From assembly GCA_900299035.1 (NCBI GenBank), contig OMIG01000235.1, positions 1 through 41,452 of the forward strand: 41,452 nucleotides of DNA, written 5' to 3'. Positions 10,402 through 21,000 of this stretch are shown in pieces (position 1 is the stretch's first letter; the number at the start of each line of letters is the position of its first letter). The translations under genes were made by a program, and so were the position numbers. The notes under the pieces are model-generated. The model ran no database searches. It saw only the letters and a list, made by a program, of their open reading frames with translations, and was not told the DNA's origin. This DNA is from Pseudomonadota bacterium (GTDB taxonomy: Bacteria; Bdellovibrionota_C; UBA2361; OMII01).

Positions 10402-10833
10402 CTAACCGAGGACTCGCTTGGCTATTTCGCTTGCGCTCTTGCCGTCGTACTGGCCGGCGTACTTTTCCTTTAGGTGCTTCATCACGAGCGGCAGGGCGGC
10501 GCCGGGTGTTGAGTCCTTGAAGTCAGTGATGATCTTTTCTAGCTCCTGCGCCGACATCTGCTTCGGCAGGAACTCTTCGATGACAGCGATCTCGCTGGCG
10601 AGCTTCGCCTTCTGCTCGGCGCGGCCGGCTTGCTCTTCAAACTGAATCGACTCGTGGCGCTTCTTCACTTCGCGCTGGAGCACCGTTGAGCAGTCAGCAG
10701 GAGCGAGCTCGTTTACGCCCTTCTGCATCTCCTCGTACTGTATCTCTGAGAGCAGCGCCCGGATGGTGTCTAGGCGCAGGCGATCTTGGGCTTTCATGGC
10801 ACTCTTCAGCGCCTCTTTGAGTTGTGCTTTCAT
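10402..10833 (-). CDS. yqeY: GatB/YqeY domain-containing protein
   Basis: 'SAMKAQDRLRLDTIRALLSEIQYEE', 'EIAVIEEFLPKQMSAQELEKII' typical of the YqeY family. Confidence 0.9.
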   Translation of the reverse strand: MKAQLKEALKSAMKAQDRLRLDTIRALLSEIQYEEMQKGVNELAPADCSTVLQREVKKRHESIQFEEQAGRAEQKAKLASEIAVIEEFLPKQMSAQELEKIITDFKDSTPGAALPLVMKHLKEKYAGQYDGKSASEIAKRVLG

Positions 10834-10952
10834 GAGGTAGACTCTTACTCGGCGCGGCCAAAAAGGGCAACGAGGAGCCTTACGCCACGCGGCAAAAACA
10901 CAGTCGTGCGGATGCTAGAGAGAGGGCGACTGGCCGTTGAGGGAGCTCGCCG

Positions 10953-11360
10953 TTAGGCAGCCCGAGAGAACTTCTCGTTGAACTCTTGCAGCTTCTTGGC
11001 TGTCTCGGCGCTGATGAGGTGCTCGGTTTTGCAGGCGTCGATCTCAGCCTGCTCAGCGCTCACCTGGAGGATGTTCTGCAGGAAGTCTTGCAGTATGTTT
11101 TTGCGCATGTGCACGGCGCGGGCGATCTCTTCGCCTTCAGGGGAGAGCGAGAGGAACTTGTTCTCGTCCTCAATCACTAGGCCCTTGCTCTTGAGGGACT
11201 TCAGGTTGATAGAGGCGCTGCCGGTGGTGATGTTTAAGTCTTTCGCCACGTCTGTGACCCGCGCGTAGCCGCGCTTCTCGCGCAGCTCAAGAATCGCCTG
11301 CAGGTGGTGGGCGGCGCTGTGGGTAATGTTGTTCTCTTCAAACTTCTTCCAGATTTCCAT
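10953..11360 (-). CDS. Short metal-dependent transcriptional regulator, DtxR/MntR family
   Basis: HTH 'YARVTDVAKDLNITTGSASINLKSLKSKGLV' followed by DtxR-like dimerisation segment 'FLQNILQVSAEQAEIDACKTEHLIS'; lacks a C-terminal FeoA/SH3 domain. Confidence 0.85.
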   Translation of the reverse strand: MEIWKKFEENNITHSAAHHLQAILELREKRGYARVTDVAKDLNITTGSASINLKSLKSKGLVIEDENKFLSLSPEGEEIARAVHMRKNILQDFLQNILQVSAEQAEIDACKTEHLISAETAKKLQEFNEKFSRAA

Positions 11361-11385
11361 GACTAACCCCTGCTCCTGACAACGA

Positions 11386-11395
11386 GTACATGTAC
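11386..11395. promoter_or_regulatory. Palindrome GTACATGTAC, candidate operator between divergent DtxR-like and SCO genes
   Basis: Perfect 10-bp palindrome ~26 nt upstream of the DtxR-like start codon; same GTACNNGTAC form as 24204-24215. Confidence 0.4.
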
Positions 11396-11581
11396 AGTTT
11401 GTTCAACTATTTGAGGAAAGATACTAACGCTTGTTATGTATGTCAAACTTCTGCTAGTCAAAAGGAACGTTTCTGCGGCTAAAGCATTAGCATTGTTTGC
11501 AACAGGGCAGTTTTTGGAGCATTCTCTCCCGCGAGGCAGCTATTTTCGGCAGCTTGTAGTAGGTGTACGTCCAAAGATTGT

Positions 11582-12418
11582 ATGCAGTTAGGCAGGTTTT
11601 CCACCGTCAGTCTCGTGCTCTTGGGCGTTCTACTGCCCTTACTCTTCTTCTATGCTCCGCAAGCTGGGGCGATCGAGCGGCCCGAAGAGCTAGAGTCGAA
11701 GGTCGGTGTTTTTACCCAACTGGGCACAAAGATTGATCTTTCTAGGCAGTTCACTGATACCTCCGGAGTGACCAAGAGCCTTCGGGAGTTCGCGCCAGCA
11801 GACAGGCCCATCGTCATCGCCCCCGTCTACTACCGCTGCCCAAGGCTTTGCGGCCTCCTGCTCGATGGCACTTACGCGCTGCTCAACGAGCTGCCGCTCT
11901 CGCTGTCTCGTGACTACACGCTGCTCGTAGTCGGATTCAATCCGGTTGAGTCATCTCAGGACGCCGCCAAGGTGATGGATAAGTTCAACTCGCGGCTGAG
12001 CGGTGAGTCCACACAGGACCGAAGCGGCGTAAAATATCTGGTAGGTAACGAGGAAAACGTGTCTGCGCTCATGCGTGAGATCGGCTTCCGGTACATGAAA
12101 GATGGCGAGGATTTTGCCCACTCTGCGGCTCTTATGATATTGACGCCAAGTGGTGAGATCTCGCAGTATTTCACCGGCATAGATTTCCCCGCCTGGGACT
12201 TTCGCCTTTCCTTGATTGAAGCCTCGAAAGGGTCGATTGGAACAGCGATTGATCACCTGCTTCTCTACTGCTTCAGATTCGATCCGCTGCAAGGTCGGTA
12301 CACGTGGGCGGTTGTCGGCTTGCTGAGAGTCGGGGGCGCGCTAACGCTCATCGGTCTCGCTGCGGTTCTCTTCTTCTTCGGGAGAAGGCGTCGTAGCGAC
12401 GGGGAGACGCCGGCCTAG
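11582..12418 (+). CDS. SCO1/SenC family cytochrome oxidase copper-delivery protein
   Basis: 'APVYYRCPRLCGLLLDGTYALLNEL' (CxxxC), C-terminal TM helix; directly upstream of the cox operon. Confidence 0.9.
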   Translation: MQLGRFSTVSLVLLGVLLPLLFFYAPQAGAIERPEELESKVGVFTQLGTKIDLSRQFTDTSGVTKSLREFAPADRPIVIAPVYYRCPRLCGLLLDGTYALLNELPLSLSRDYTLLVVGFNPVESSQDAAKVMDKFNSRLSGESTQDRSGVKYLVGNEENVSALMREIGFRYMKDGEDFAHSAALMILTPSGEISQYFTGIDFPAWDFRLSLIEASKGSIGTAIDHLLLYCFRFDPLQGRYTWAVVGLLRVGGALTLIGLAAVLFFFGRRRRSDGETPA

Positions 12419-12456
12419 GCGGGCAAAGTTTAAAGGTACGTGGATACAGTGACGTT

Positions 12457-13755
12457 ATGTTGGGATTGCTAGGAGACCAGGGATCGGATTTTGCGCACAA
12501 GGTGGACTATGCCCACGACATAGTCACGATCATCTCGGTCATTTGCACCGTCTTGATCGTGGGCGTGATGCTGTACTTTGCGGTCATCTACCGCCAGAAA
12601 GACGGCAAGGACCACGAGACTCCGCACATCCACGGCAACAACGCGCTCGAGGTAATCTGGACGACCTTCCCAACGATCGTGTGCATCTGGGTAGCCTGGC
12701 TCGGCTACGACTCCTTCGTTGACATGCGCACGGTGCCTGAGGGCGCCATGGAGATTAACGTCACCGGCCGCAAGTGGGCCTGGGACTTCCAGTACAAGAA
12801 CGGCAAGCGCACCACGGGCGAGCTCGTCGTGCCGGTCGGCGAGCCGGTTAAGCTCATCATGCGATCGCAGGACGTGCTGCACTCGTTCTTCGTTCCCGTC
12901 ATGCGCACCAAGATGGACGTCATCCCAGGTCGCTACACGTACGAGTGGTTCCGCCCGATCAAGACCGGAGACTTCCAGGTGTTCTGCACAGAGTACTGCG
13001 GCAACGAGCACTCGAAGATGCTCGCGCGCCTGAAGGTGCTCCCGAAGGCAGAGTTCGAGCGCTGGCTCGCTGACGACAGCGAGGCGAAGAAGCTCGCCTC
13101 GATGAAGCCCTCAGACCGAGGCAAAGAGATCTACGCCGGCAAGTGTATCGCCTGCCACAGCCTCGACGGCTCCCCGCGCGTCGGCCCATCGTGGCTCAAG
13201 CTCTTCGGACGAAAAGGAGAGCTGTCTGACGGCGGCACCTACGTCGCTGACGAGAACTACATCCGCGAGTCAATCCTCAACCCAGCAGCGAAGGTCGTGA
13301 AGGGCTACCCGGCACAGGGCATGCCGAGCTTCCAGGGCCAGCTCTCGGATGATGACATCACGGGCGTGATTGAGTTCATTAAGACGATCGACGGCACGAC
13401 GAAGGTAGACGTTGCGGCGCCAGCGCCGAAGAAGTCCGCGGCAGCAGCCGGTGCAACTCCAGCCGAGCGCGGCAAGGCGCTCATCAACGACGCCGGCAAC
13501 CTGTGCGCGACCTGCCACAGCATCGACGGCTCGAAGCTTGTCGGACCGAGCTTCAAGGGTCTGTGGGGCCGTAAGGAGAAGATGTCCGACGGCACCGAGG
13601 TTACAGTAGACGCCGACTATATCAAGGAGTCGATCTACAAGCCGCAGGCCAAGATCGTCGAGGGCTACGGGCCAGTCATGCCTGCGATGTACGAGGGCAA
13701 GCTCTCCGAGCAGGACGTCAACGACATCATCGAGTACTTAAAGACTTTAAGCTAA
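12457..13755 (+). CDS. coxB: Cytochrome c oxidase subunit II with two fused C-terminal cytochrome c domains (caa3-type)
   Basis: CuA motif 'CTEYCGNEHSKM', two N-terminal TM helices, two heme motifs CIACH and CATCH. Confidence 0.95.
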   Translation: MLGLLGDQGSDFAHKVDYAHDIVTIISVICTVLIVGVMLYFAVIYRQKDGKDHETPHIHGNNALEVIWTTFPTIVCIWVAWLGYDSFVDMRTVPEGAMEINVTGRKWAWDFQYKNGKRTTGELVVPVGEPVKLIMRSQDVLHSFFVPVMRTKMDVIPGRYTYEWFRPIKTGDFQVFCTEYCGNEHSKMLARLKVLPKAEFERWLADDSEAKKLASMKPSDRGKEIYAGKCIACHSLDGSPRVGPSWLKLFGRKGELSDGGTYVADENYIRESILNPAAKVVKGYPAQGMPSFQGQLSDDDITGVIEFIKTIDGTTKVDVAAPAPKKSAAAAGATPAERGKALINDAGNLCATCHSIDGSKLVGPSFKGLWGRKEKMSDGTEVTVDADYIKESIYKPQAKIVEGYGPVMPAMYEGKLSEQDVNDIIEYLKTLS

Positions 13756-13774
13756 GCGTACGAGGTACCACGTT

Positions 13775-15409
13775 ATGGCAGCACACTCTTCATCACACGC
13801 AGCAGGCGGCGAGGAACTAAACTACCTCAACTGGAAGACAGGACTCTGGTCGTGGCTGTCGTCGACAGACCACAAGCGGATCTGCTTCCTGTACCTCTAC
13901 TCGATCATGGTGTTCTTCATCCTCGGCGGCATCGCGGCGCTCATCATGCGCACCGAGCTGGCGACGGCCGGCCCTACGATCCCCAGCATCGTGAAGGACC
14001 CACACACCTACAACGTGTTCTTCACGATGCACGGCGTGTTCATGATCTTCCTCTTCGTCGTGCCGGGCATCCCCGCCACGCTCGGAAACTTCCTCATCCC
14101 GCTCATGATCGGAGCGAAGGACGTGGCGTTCCCGAGGCTCAACCTGTTTAGCTGGTACCTGTACGTGTTTGGCGCCCTGTGCGGCGGCATCGCGATGATG
14201 AACCCAGTCGACACTGGCTGGACGTTCTACGCGCCCTACAGCACGACCACCAGCACGAACGTGAGCCTGATGGTGTTCGCCGCCTTCATCCTCGGCTTCT
14301 CGTCCATCCTCACGGGACTCAACTTCCTCGTGACGATTCACCAGCTCCGCGCGCCGGGCATGACCTGGATGCGCCTGCCGGTGTTCATCTGGGCCTCCTA
14401 CGCCACTGCGGTTATCCAGACCGTTGCAACGCCAGTGGTTGGAATGACCCTGCTGCTCGTCATCGCAGAGCGCGTGTTCGGCGCTGGAATCTTCGACCCG
14501 ACCAAGGGCGGCGATCCGGTGCTCATGGAGCACCTCTTCTGGTTCTACTCGCACCCGGTTGTGTACATCATGGTGCTGCCTGCGTTCGGCGTCGTTGGAG
14601 AGATCATCCCGGTCTTCTCCCGCAAGCCGCTCTTCGGCTACCAGATGGTGGTCTACTCTTCGGTGGCGATCGCGGCCGTAGGCTTCATCGTGTGGGCGCA
14701 CCACATGTTCGTTGCCGGCATCTCAGACTTCTCGGCGAAGTTCTTCTCAATTGTGACCTTCCTCGTGGCGGTTCCCACAGCCATCAAGGTGTTTAACTGG
14801 GTGAGCACGATGTACAAGGGCTCCATCTCGTTTAAGACGCCGATGCTGTACGCGATGAGCTTCGTGTTCCTGTTCATGGTGGCCGGCACCACCGGCATCT
14901 ACCTGGCGATGCTCGGCGTAGACGTGTACTACCACGACACCTACTTCGTCGTGGCGCACTTCCACTACACCATCCAGGGCGGAGCCGTTATCGGACTGAT
15001 CGCAGCGCTCCACATGTGGTTCCCGAAGATGAGCGGCAAGATGTACAACGAGACGGCCTCAAAGACCGCCTTCGCCATGCTCTTCATCGGCTTCAACCTC
15101 ACGTTCATACCGCAGTTCATCCTCGGCATGGACGGCATGCCGCGCCGCTACTACGACTACCCCGTCGAGTATCAGACGCTGCACACGCTCTCAACGATTG
15201 GGGCGTACCTGAACGGCCTCGGCTACATGTTCGCGCTGCTCAACCTGGCCTGGACAGCTAAGTACGGCAAGGTTAAGGCGCCTCGCAATCCGTACAACTC
15301 TAAGGGTCTCGAGTGGCAGACAGCCTCGCCACCTCCACATGAGAACTTCGACACGCAGCCGGTCGTGACAGAGGATCCGTACAACTACGGAACACCGCAC
15401 CACGCGTAA
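13775..15409 (+). CDS. coxA: Cytochrome c oxidase subunit I
   Basis: 'WFYSHPVVYIMVLPAFGVVGEIIPVFSRKPLFGY', 'VWAHHMFVAG', 'YHDTYFVVAHFHY'. Confidence 0.98.
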   Translation: MAAHSSSHAAGGEELNYLNWKTGLWSWLSSTDHKRICFLYLYSIMVFFILGGIAALIMRTELATAGPTIPSIVKDPHTYNVFFTMHGVFMIFLFVVPGIPATLGNFLIPLMIGAKDVAFPRLNLFSWYLYVFGALCGGIAMMNPVDTGWTFYAPYSTTTSTNVSLMVFAAFILGFSSILTGLNFLVTIHQLRAPGMTWMRLPVFIWASYATAVIQTVATPVVGMTLLLVIAERVFGAGIFDPTKGGDPVLMEHLFWFYSHPVVYIMVLPAFGVVGEIIPVFSRKPLFGYQMVVYSSVAIAAVGFIVWAHHMFVAGISDFSAKFFSIVTFLVAVPTAIKVFNWVSTMYKGSISFKTPMLYAMSFVFLFMVAGTTGIYLAMLGVDVYYHDTYFVVAHFHYTIQGGAVIGLIAALHMWFPKMSGKMYNETASKTAFAMLFIGFNLTFIPQFILGMDGMPRRYYDYPVEYQTLHTLSTIGAYLNGLGYMFALLNLAWTAKYGKVKAPRNPYNSKGLEWQTASPPPHENFDTQPVVTEDPYNYGTPHHA

Positions 15410-15421
15410 CGAAAGGAATTA

Positions 15422-16105
15422 ATGGGTAAGGACAAGGACGTTATGAGCTCGAACGCAGCAGTAGCGGAGCACCACCACGTTGCTCCGGGGGATCCCCCGC
15501 ACATTCACCACATGGACAGCAAGACTGCCTACGGCGCAGCGAAGCTCGGCATGTGGCTCTTCTTGGCGACAGAGGTGCTGCTCTTTGCGGTAATGTTCTG
15601 CAGCTTCGCCATCATGCGCTACTACCACCTGAGCGAGTTCCACGACGCGAGCCACCACCTAAACCTCAAGCTCGGCGCGCTCAACACGGCTGTCCTCCTC
15701 TTCTCGAGCTACACGGCCGCTGTAGCGGTAACCAAGGCTCAGAGGGGCGACAACAAGGGCGTCATCAGGAACTTCGGCATCAGCTTTGCGTGCGGCCTCA
15801 TCTTCTTGGTCGTCAAGACCATTGAGTACACCGGCAAGGCAGAGCACGGCATGTTCCCGTTTGTGTGGAACGAGCACTTCTACGAGTACAAGAACTTCCT
15901 CGGCCTCTACTACTGCATGACTGGCCTGCACGCCCTGCACGTCATCATCGGCATGGCGGTCATGTACATTTACGGAATCAGGCCAGCCATGCACAACCGC
16001 TACTCAGGCCGGTACTACACGCCGGTTGAGCTGGGCGCCCTCTACTGGCACTTGGTCGACCTGATCTGGATCTACCTCTTCCCGCTTCTGTACCTGGTTG
16101 GATAA
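15422..16105 (+). CDS. coxC: Cytochrome c oxidase subunit III
   Basis: 'LGMWLFLATEVLLFAVMFCSF', 'TGLHALHVIIGMAV', 'WHLVDLIWIYLFPLLYL'. Confidence 0.96.
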   Translation: MGKDKDVMSSNAAVAEHHHVAPGDPPHIHHMDSKTAYGAAKLGMWLFLATEVLLFAVMFCSFAIMRYYHLSEFHDASHHLNLKLGALNTAVLLFSSYTAAVAVTKAQRGDNKGVIRNFGISFACGLIFLVVKTIEYTGKAEHGMFPFVWNEHFYEYKNFLGLYYCMTGLHALHVIIGMAVMYIYGIRPAMHNRYSGRYYTPVELGALYWHLVDLIWIYLFPLLYLVG

Positions 16106-16123
16106 CGACGGAGCTCGATACTC

Positions 16124-16465
16124 ATGGCACACGGAAATCACCATTCTCACGACGAAGTCGGTCACGTAGTACCGGAGAGCCTCTTCCTGAAGGTCCTCAT
16201 AGCGCTGCTCGTTCTGACTGTTGTCACGGTAGCTGCAGCCCAGGTTGACCTTGGGAAGTGGAACATCGTCGGCGCTCTCGCAATCGCAACGGTCAAGGCG
16301 AGCCTCGTCATATACTTCTTCATGCACGGCAAGTACGAGAACCGGATCATCTGGACCTACATCCTGATCCCGTTCATCCTTCTGGCGATCATGATCGGCG
16401 GCGTCTTCACCGACGACCCGTTCCGCTCAAGGCCGCAGCCAGTCCAGGTGACGCAGCAGTCGTAG
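16124..16465 (+). CDS. Cytochrome c oxidase subunit IV (caa3-type)
   Basis: 'VIALLVLTVVTVAAAQVDLG...ATVKASLVIYFFMHGKYE' pattern; last gene of the operon. Confidence 0.88.
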   Translation: MAHGNHHSHDEVGHVVPESLFLKVLIALLVLTVVTVAAAQVDLGKWNIVGALAIATVKASLVIYFFMHGKYENRIIWTYILIPFILLAIMIGGVFTDDPFRSRPQPVQVTQQS

Positions 16466-16483
16466 CGCTTATGCGTCAATGAG

Positions 16484-16532
16484 AAAGGCGGGGGCGGGTG
16501 CCGGCACAGGTCCCCCCCCCCGCCTTTTTTTT
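16484..16532 (+). terminator. Rho-independent terminator of the cox operon
   Basis: AAAGGCGGGGGCGGG...CCCCCCCCCCGCC followed by T8. Confidence 0.88.
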
Positions 16533-16595
16533 GTCGGTGGAATTGCGGCCGCAGAGGGGTTATGAACGTCTTCACGACTACAATGAAAGGAAACT

Positions 16596-17693
16596 ATGCC
16601 GACTCTTTTTGACCCGCTTACGCTCGGAGACCTTGAGCTTCCCAACCGAGTCATCATGGCCCCGCTCACGCGCATGCGCAGCAAGCAGCCTGGCAACATC
16701 CCAACACAGCTCAACGCCACCTACTACAGGCAGCGCGCCTCGGCCGGACTCATCATCTCCGAGGCCACGCAGATTTCGCAGCAGGGCCAAGGGTACCCGG
16801 CGACGCCTGGCATCCACACGCCAGAGCAGGTGGACGGCTGGCAGCTCGTGACCGACGCCGTGCACGAAGCCGGCGGACGGATCTTTCTACAGCTCTGGCA
16901 CGTCGGGCGCATTTCGCACCGCTCGCACCAGCCTGGCAACGAGCTGCCCGTTGCGCCCTCGGCGATTAAGCCCTCTGGCGGGACGTTCTCCGCAGACTGG
17001 AAGCAGGTTGCGTTTGAGACTCCTCGCGCCCTCGAAACCGCAGAGGTTAGCGACATCGTGAAGCAGTACCGCGTTGCGGCAGAGAACGCAGAGCAGGCCG
17101 GATTCGACGGCGTCGAAGTGCACGGCGCAAACGGCTACCTGATCGACCAGTTCCTGCAAGACGGATCGAACAAGCGAACTGACGAGTACGGCGGAAGCAT
17201 CGAGAACCGTGCACGGCTGCTGCTTGAGGCTGTCGACCAGGCAACTAGCCTCTGGGGCCCAGGCCGAGTAGGGGTGCGCCTGTCGCCGTACGGCACCTTC
17301 AACGACATGAGCGACTCTGACCCGGTCGGGCTCTTCACCTACGTGCTCTCAGAGCTTAGCCGTCGTGGGATAGCGTACGTGCACATCATCGAGCCGCGCG
17401 CCTCGCTGGCCGGCGGCCAAGACGGAACGAACGCGTCAGCGCCGCGCACGGCAGAGATCTTCCGCAAGGCGTTCTCAGGCGCGCTCATCTCTGCTGGCGG
17501 GTACGACCGCGCCGATGCGATGCGCGCAGTGGAGTCGGGCACAGCCGACGCAGTCGCGTTCGGAAGGCTCTTTATCGCAAACCCGGACCTCCCAGAGCGG
17601 CTGCGCAGCGGGGCAGACCTAAACGCCTACAACCGTGCGACCTTCTACGGCGGCGGGGAGAAGGGCTACACCGACTACCCGCGCGCCTCGTGA
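16596..17693 (+). CDS. nemA: Alkene reductase / N-ethylmaleimide reductase-like Old Yellow Enzyme
   Basis: 'LPNRVIMAPLTRMRS', 'LQLWHVGRISH', 'GFDGVEVHGANGYLIDQFLQDGSNKRTDEYGGSIENRARLLLE'. Confidence 0.93.
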   Translation: MPTLFDPLTLGDLELPNRVIMAPLTRMRSKQPGNIPTQLNATYYRQRASAGLIISEATQISQQGQGYPATPGIHTPEQVDGWQLVTDAVHEAGGRIFLQLWHVGRISHRSHQPGNELPVAPSAIKPSGGTFSADWKQVAFETPRALETAEVSDIVKQYRVAAENAEQAGFDGVEVHGANGYLIDQFLQDGSNKRTDEYGGSIENRARLLLEAVDQATSLWGPGRVGVRLSPYGTFNDMSDSDPVGLFTYVLSELSRRGIAYVHIIEPRASLAGGQDGTNASAPRTAEIFRKAFSGALISAGGYDRADAMRAVESGTADAVAFGRLFIANPDLPERLRSGADLNAYNRATFYGGGEKGYTDYPRAS

Positions 17694-17705
17694 GCGGCGA
17701 CGCTC

Positions 17706-17775
17706 TGCGCTAGCAGCATGCCTCGGGCCTGATGCGCTACGGCGCTACGTCAACGAACTCGACGTCGCCGGTTTC
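17706..17775. repeat. Left copy of ~70 bp direct repeat flanking the 1,560-aa gene
   Basis: TGCGCTAGCAGCATGCCTCGGGCCTGATGCGCTACGGCGCTACGTCAACGAACTCGACGTCGCC...; matches 22787-22870 with one substitution and two fewer 8-bp GGCGCTAC units. Confidence 0.95.
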
Positions 17776-18008
17776 TGCCTGACAGCCAAGGCTACCTTAC
17801 CCTGGTCGGTGACAACCCCGGCCGCGTTGCTAGCCTCATTCGGCACTTGAAGGCAGGTGTTCCTTTAAAGTAGGAATTCGCCAGACCCTACGAGTTTTCC
17901 GTAAAAGTAACCGCTGGCTTGTAACTGTCAGGCGCCTTTACAACCATAATAGTCCGAAACAGCACGGGATTGGCCCCCATCCCCATATCCCTGGCAGGAG
18001 AATGGACG

Positions 18009-21000
18009 ATGGTAATGGCTAAGCATGCGGCAACGACCCCTGGGGCGCGCGAACCGGCAGACCGACTGGCCGTTCGCGATAGTGCACCAACTCTCAAAGC
18101 TACCCCGAGTACGGAATCAGAAAAAGCTAACAGGCAAGACCATGCCCTTGGCGAGATTACAGCCCATTACGGCGTCCTCAAGAAAGACCACCCTGTTCAC
18201 AAATTTGTCGCCGCGCGACTCCACTTACTCATCGACGAGGTGCCTGTAACCGACCGGCCCCACGTGTACGTGCTTGGAAGGTCAGGTTATGGAGTAAACG
18301 CAGGAGCAACAAAAGATGGCCACATTTTCGTTACTCCCGAGCTACTCACCTTCGTAAAGAGCGTTGAGGAGCTCGACTTCATCCTGCTGCACGAGTTCAT
18401 TCATCTTGCACACAGCCACCACGCCGCGCAGGAGAAATTGGGAGACACCGTCTTGTCATCCCTCGGTATTCAGCGGGTACACGAATACGATGCGGACCTC
18501 AATGCGTTCATTCTGCTCGCCCAACCCAAGCGAGGGTCCTCGCCCCTCGGTGCGCTCACATGCCTAGAACGATTTCGGGACAAGGACCCGAAGGGATGGG
18601 ATCTTGCGCACGGAAATCTGAGCGACCGCATCATGAACCTCAAAATGTTCTCTCTCTTCCGCGATCTCTCCGGAGAAGGAGCTCTCTCTGGCGACTTCGG
18701 GTCTCTCACAAAAAAGCTTCGTTCCATGCCCAGCTTCATCGCCCGCGAGGTTGCGGAGCTCCCCCACGGCAGTCGAGTTGCCACCATTCTAAGACATCCT
18801 CCAGATGGCCACCGTTACGACACGTATCGCAAAGAGCTCATCGAAGCGATCCTCGATTCCGGCACGCCATCTCTTCGACGGGCGATTCCCTCCATCATCT
18901 CGCATCTTGAGGAGTATGGAGATTCTGATGGCGCGGTGCATAGGGCCCGTACGAGCGCCTACAAGGAGGCGCTCCAGCATGCCTACGGGCGGCTTTTCGC
19001 AACTGTTGCGGCATGCGCAACGGAACACAACCTAAGCGTTTTGGAGGGCCAGGTGCTGCTTGGCGTTGAATTGACGCTTCTTGATGAAACGCCGGAGCGC
19101 ATCGAAACCAATCTTACAGGGAGGGCCCGCTCTACAGCTCTTGCAGCCTTGGCCTCTCTAGCCACGTTTTCAGCCTCTGCCGAAGCGATCGAGCGAATGA
19201 GCCATATTTTGGCCCTCGTTGAGGACGGAGCGCCATTTTCCTGTACGGAGCGCCTCTTTTACGATGTCGTTCGTCCGGCGCTAGGGGAGAACTGTGCTTT
19301 CGATCGAGACAGCGACGAGACAGTTGATATCAAGCTCTATTTCTCATCAGTGCAAAAGCTAACTAAGGCCCTTAGCGCGCTAAGCCACAGGCACGACAGG
19401 TCGGCAGAGCGCGTGCAGAATGAATTTGATGGAATGGCGGTCTTCACGCTCGCGGCCCATCTGGCAGACATCCGTAGCGATCAGCTCTCAGGCCTAAACT
19501 CGGAAATCGCCTCGCTTCATCCGTCCCTTAAATCGGACAAGCGCGCGCTCTCGCAGGCTCTTAGCTCTGTGATGCAACAAGAGCACACAAGCGAGACGAC
19601 GGCTGCCGTCACCCAATTTGCCAAAGAGGAGCTTGAGGTGCTTTCGATAGCCGAGACACAGGCGGCTCTTATTGAAATCTTCACCCAGGTAGAGCGCTTT
19701 ATATTGGAAGATCGCTCCCCGAATTCTCTCGACCGTATTGAAGCTCTTTTTAAGAGGGCTTTCCGAGTCTCGCTTAACCTCCCGACCTCTATATCTTGCG
19801 ATGATGTAGTGGGCGATGAGTCCAAGAACCTGACCTCATCGTACACCCCCTACTCCATTTCAGTCCATCTGATGGAGGTCGCTCTAGCGCGCGCATTCCC
19901 TGATCTGCCGACCGAGGGACGGCGAGACCACATTGCTCACCTGAATTTTCAAGAGAGCGCTCGCCTTAAGAAGCTTGAGGTCGGCTTCCTCCATACGCTG
20001 TGCTCGAGCCATGGAGAGCGCCAGGATGCGATTGACCGAACCGAGTATATTGTCCAAGTCCACAGCCAATCCTTCGAAGAGATCGCAGCCCTCGTCGATG
20101 AGATTCACAGCGAAGCGCCGGAGGCATTCATACGGGAGGAATCTCTCGCTCCTCGGTCCTTTAAGCCGGAACCCGACATCGCGCTGCATGAGTATGCAGG
20201 CAACGCGCTTCTCTCGGAGCTCAAAAACTCTCAGTCCCTCTCGGAAAAAGGAAAGCTCGAGCGCATCTACAAATTCATTACCGTGTGCCATGTCTGTGAA
20301 ACTGAGGAGCAGCGTGACGCAGGCGTATTTCGAGAAATCCTTGCTATCGGTGAGGCATCCCTTCGAGCCGTCTATCAAGACGACAGGAATTCGCCTGAGT
20401 TTATTCGGCACGCCATCGCCGTAAGCTTTTTCGTGAGCGATGGCGTTCTTAGTCGCTCAATCCAAAGAGAGCTTCTTTTGAGGCTCATTGACACAGCTGG
20501 CTCTGCCACTACAGCCGAGGAGATTTTTTCGAAGCTAAAAAGACAACAGGGGCACCTGAACCTAGAAACTATCGAGAAGCTCGACGAGGGGGCAAGCCAG
20601 GCTTCGGACATCCGATCGATCGGCCGACGGTGCCGGGAGCATCTCCTTGCGAATGATGCTGCAGCGTCGCAAGCGGGCCGGCTTGTCCTTGGGGATATGA
20701 TCGCAACGGGAACGAAGCGGTTTGACTTTCACGAGCTTCTCTCGGTTGGGCTTGACACGTCTGAAAATGACAGCCGTCTCAGAGACGAAATTGCCAAGCG
20801 TTGGTGGGATAGCGCCTCGGATGTCGTGACGAGGGACTTGCAATGGAACGACCTGCCGGAACCGAACGAGATTCCGGAGCGCCTAGATGATGCCAAGGCA
20901 TGGATGTCCACGTTGAACGCCACGACACCAAGGAACCTCGCCAAGGAGTTTCGTCCCGCGGAGCTGGGCTCTCTCGATCCCGCTCATTTTACCGCCAACG

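Noticed and set aside
13817-14704. 295-aa minus-strand ORF antisense to coxA
   Set aside because: Low-complexity Arg/His/Glu-rich translation, a mirror of biased GC-rich codons in a certain gene
17970-18008. Upstream TTG start giving 13 extra residues to the 1,560-aa protein
   Set aside because: ATG at 18009 has a well-spaced AGGAG; the TTG lacks an evident ribosome-binding site
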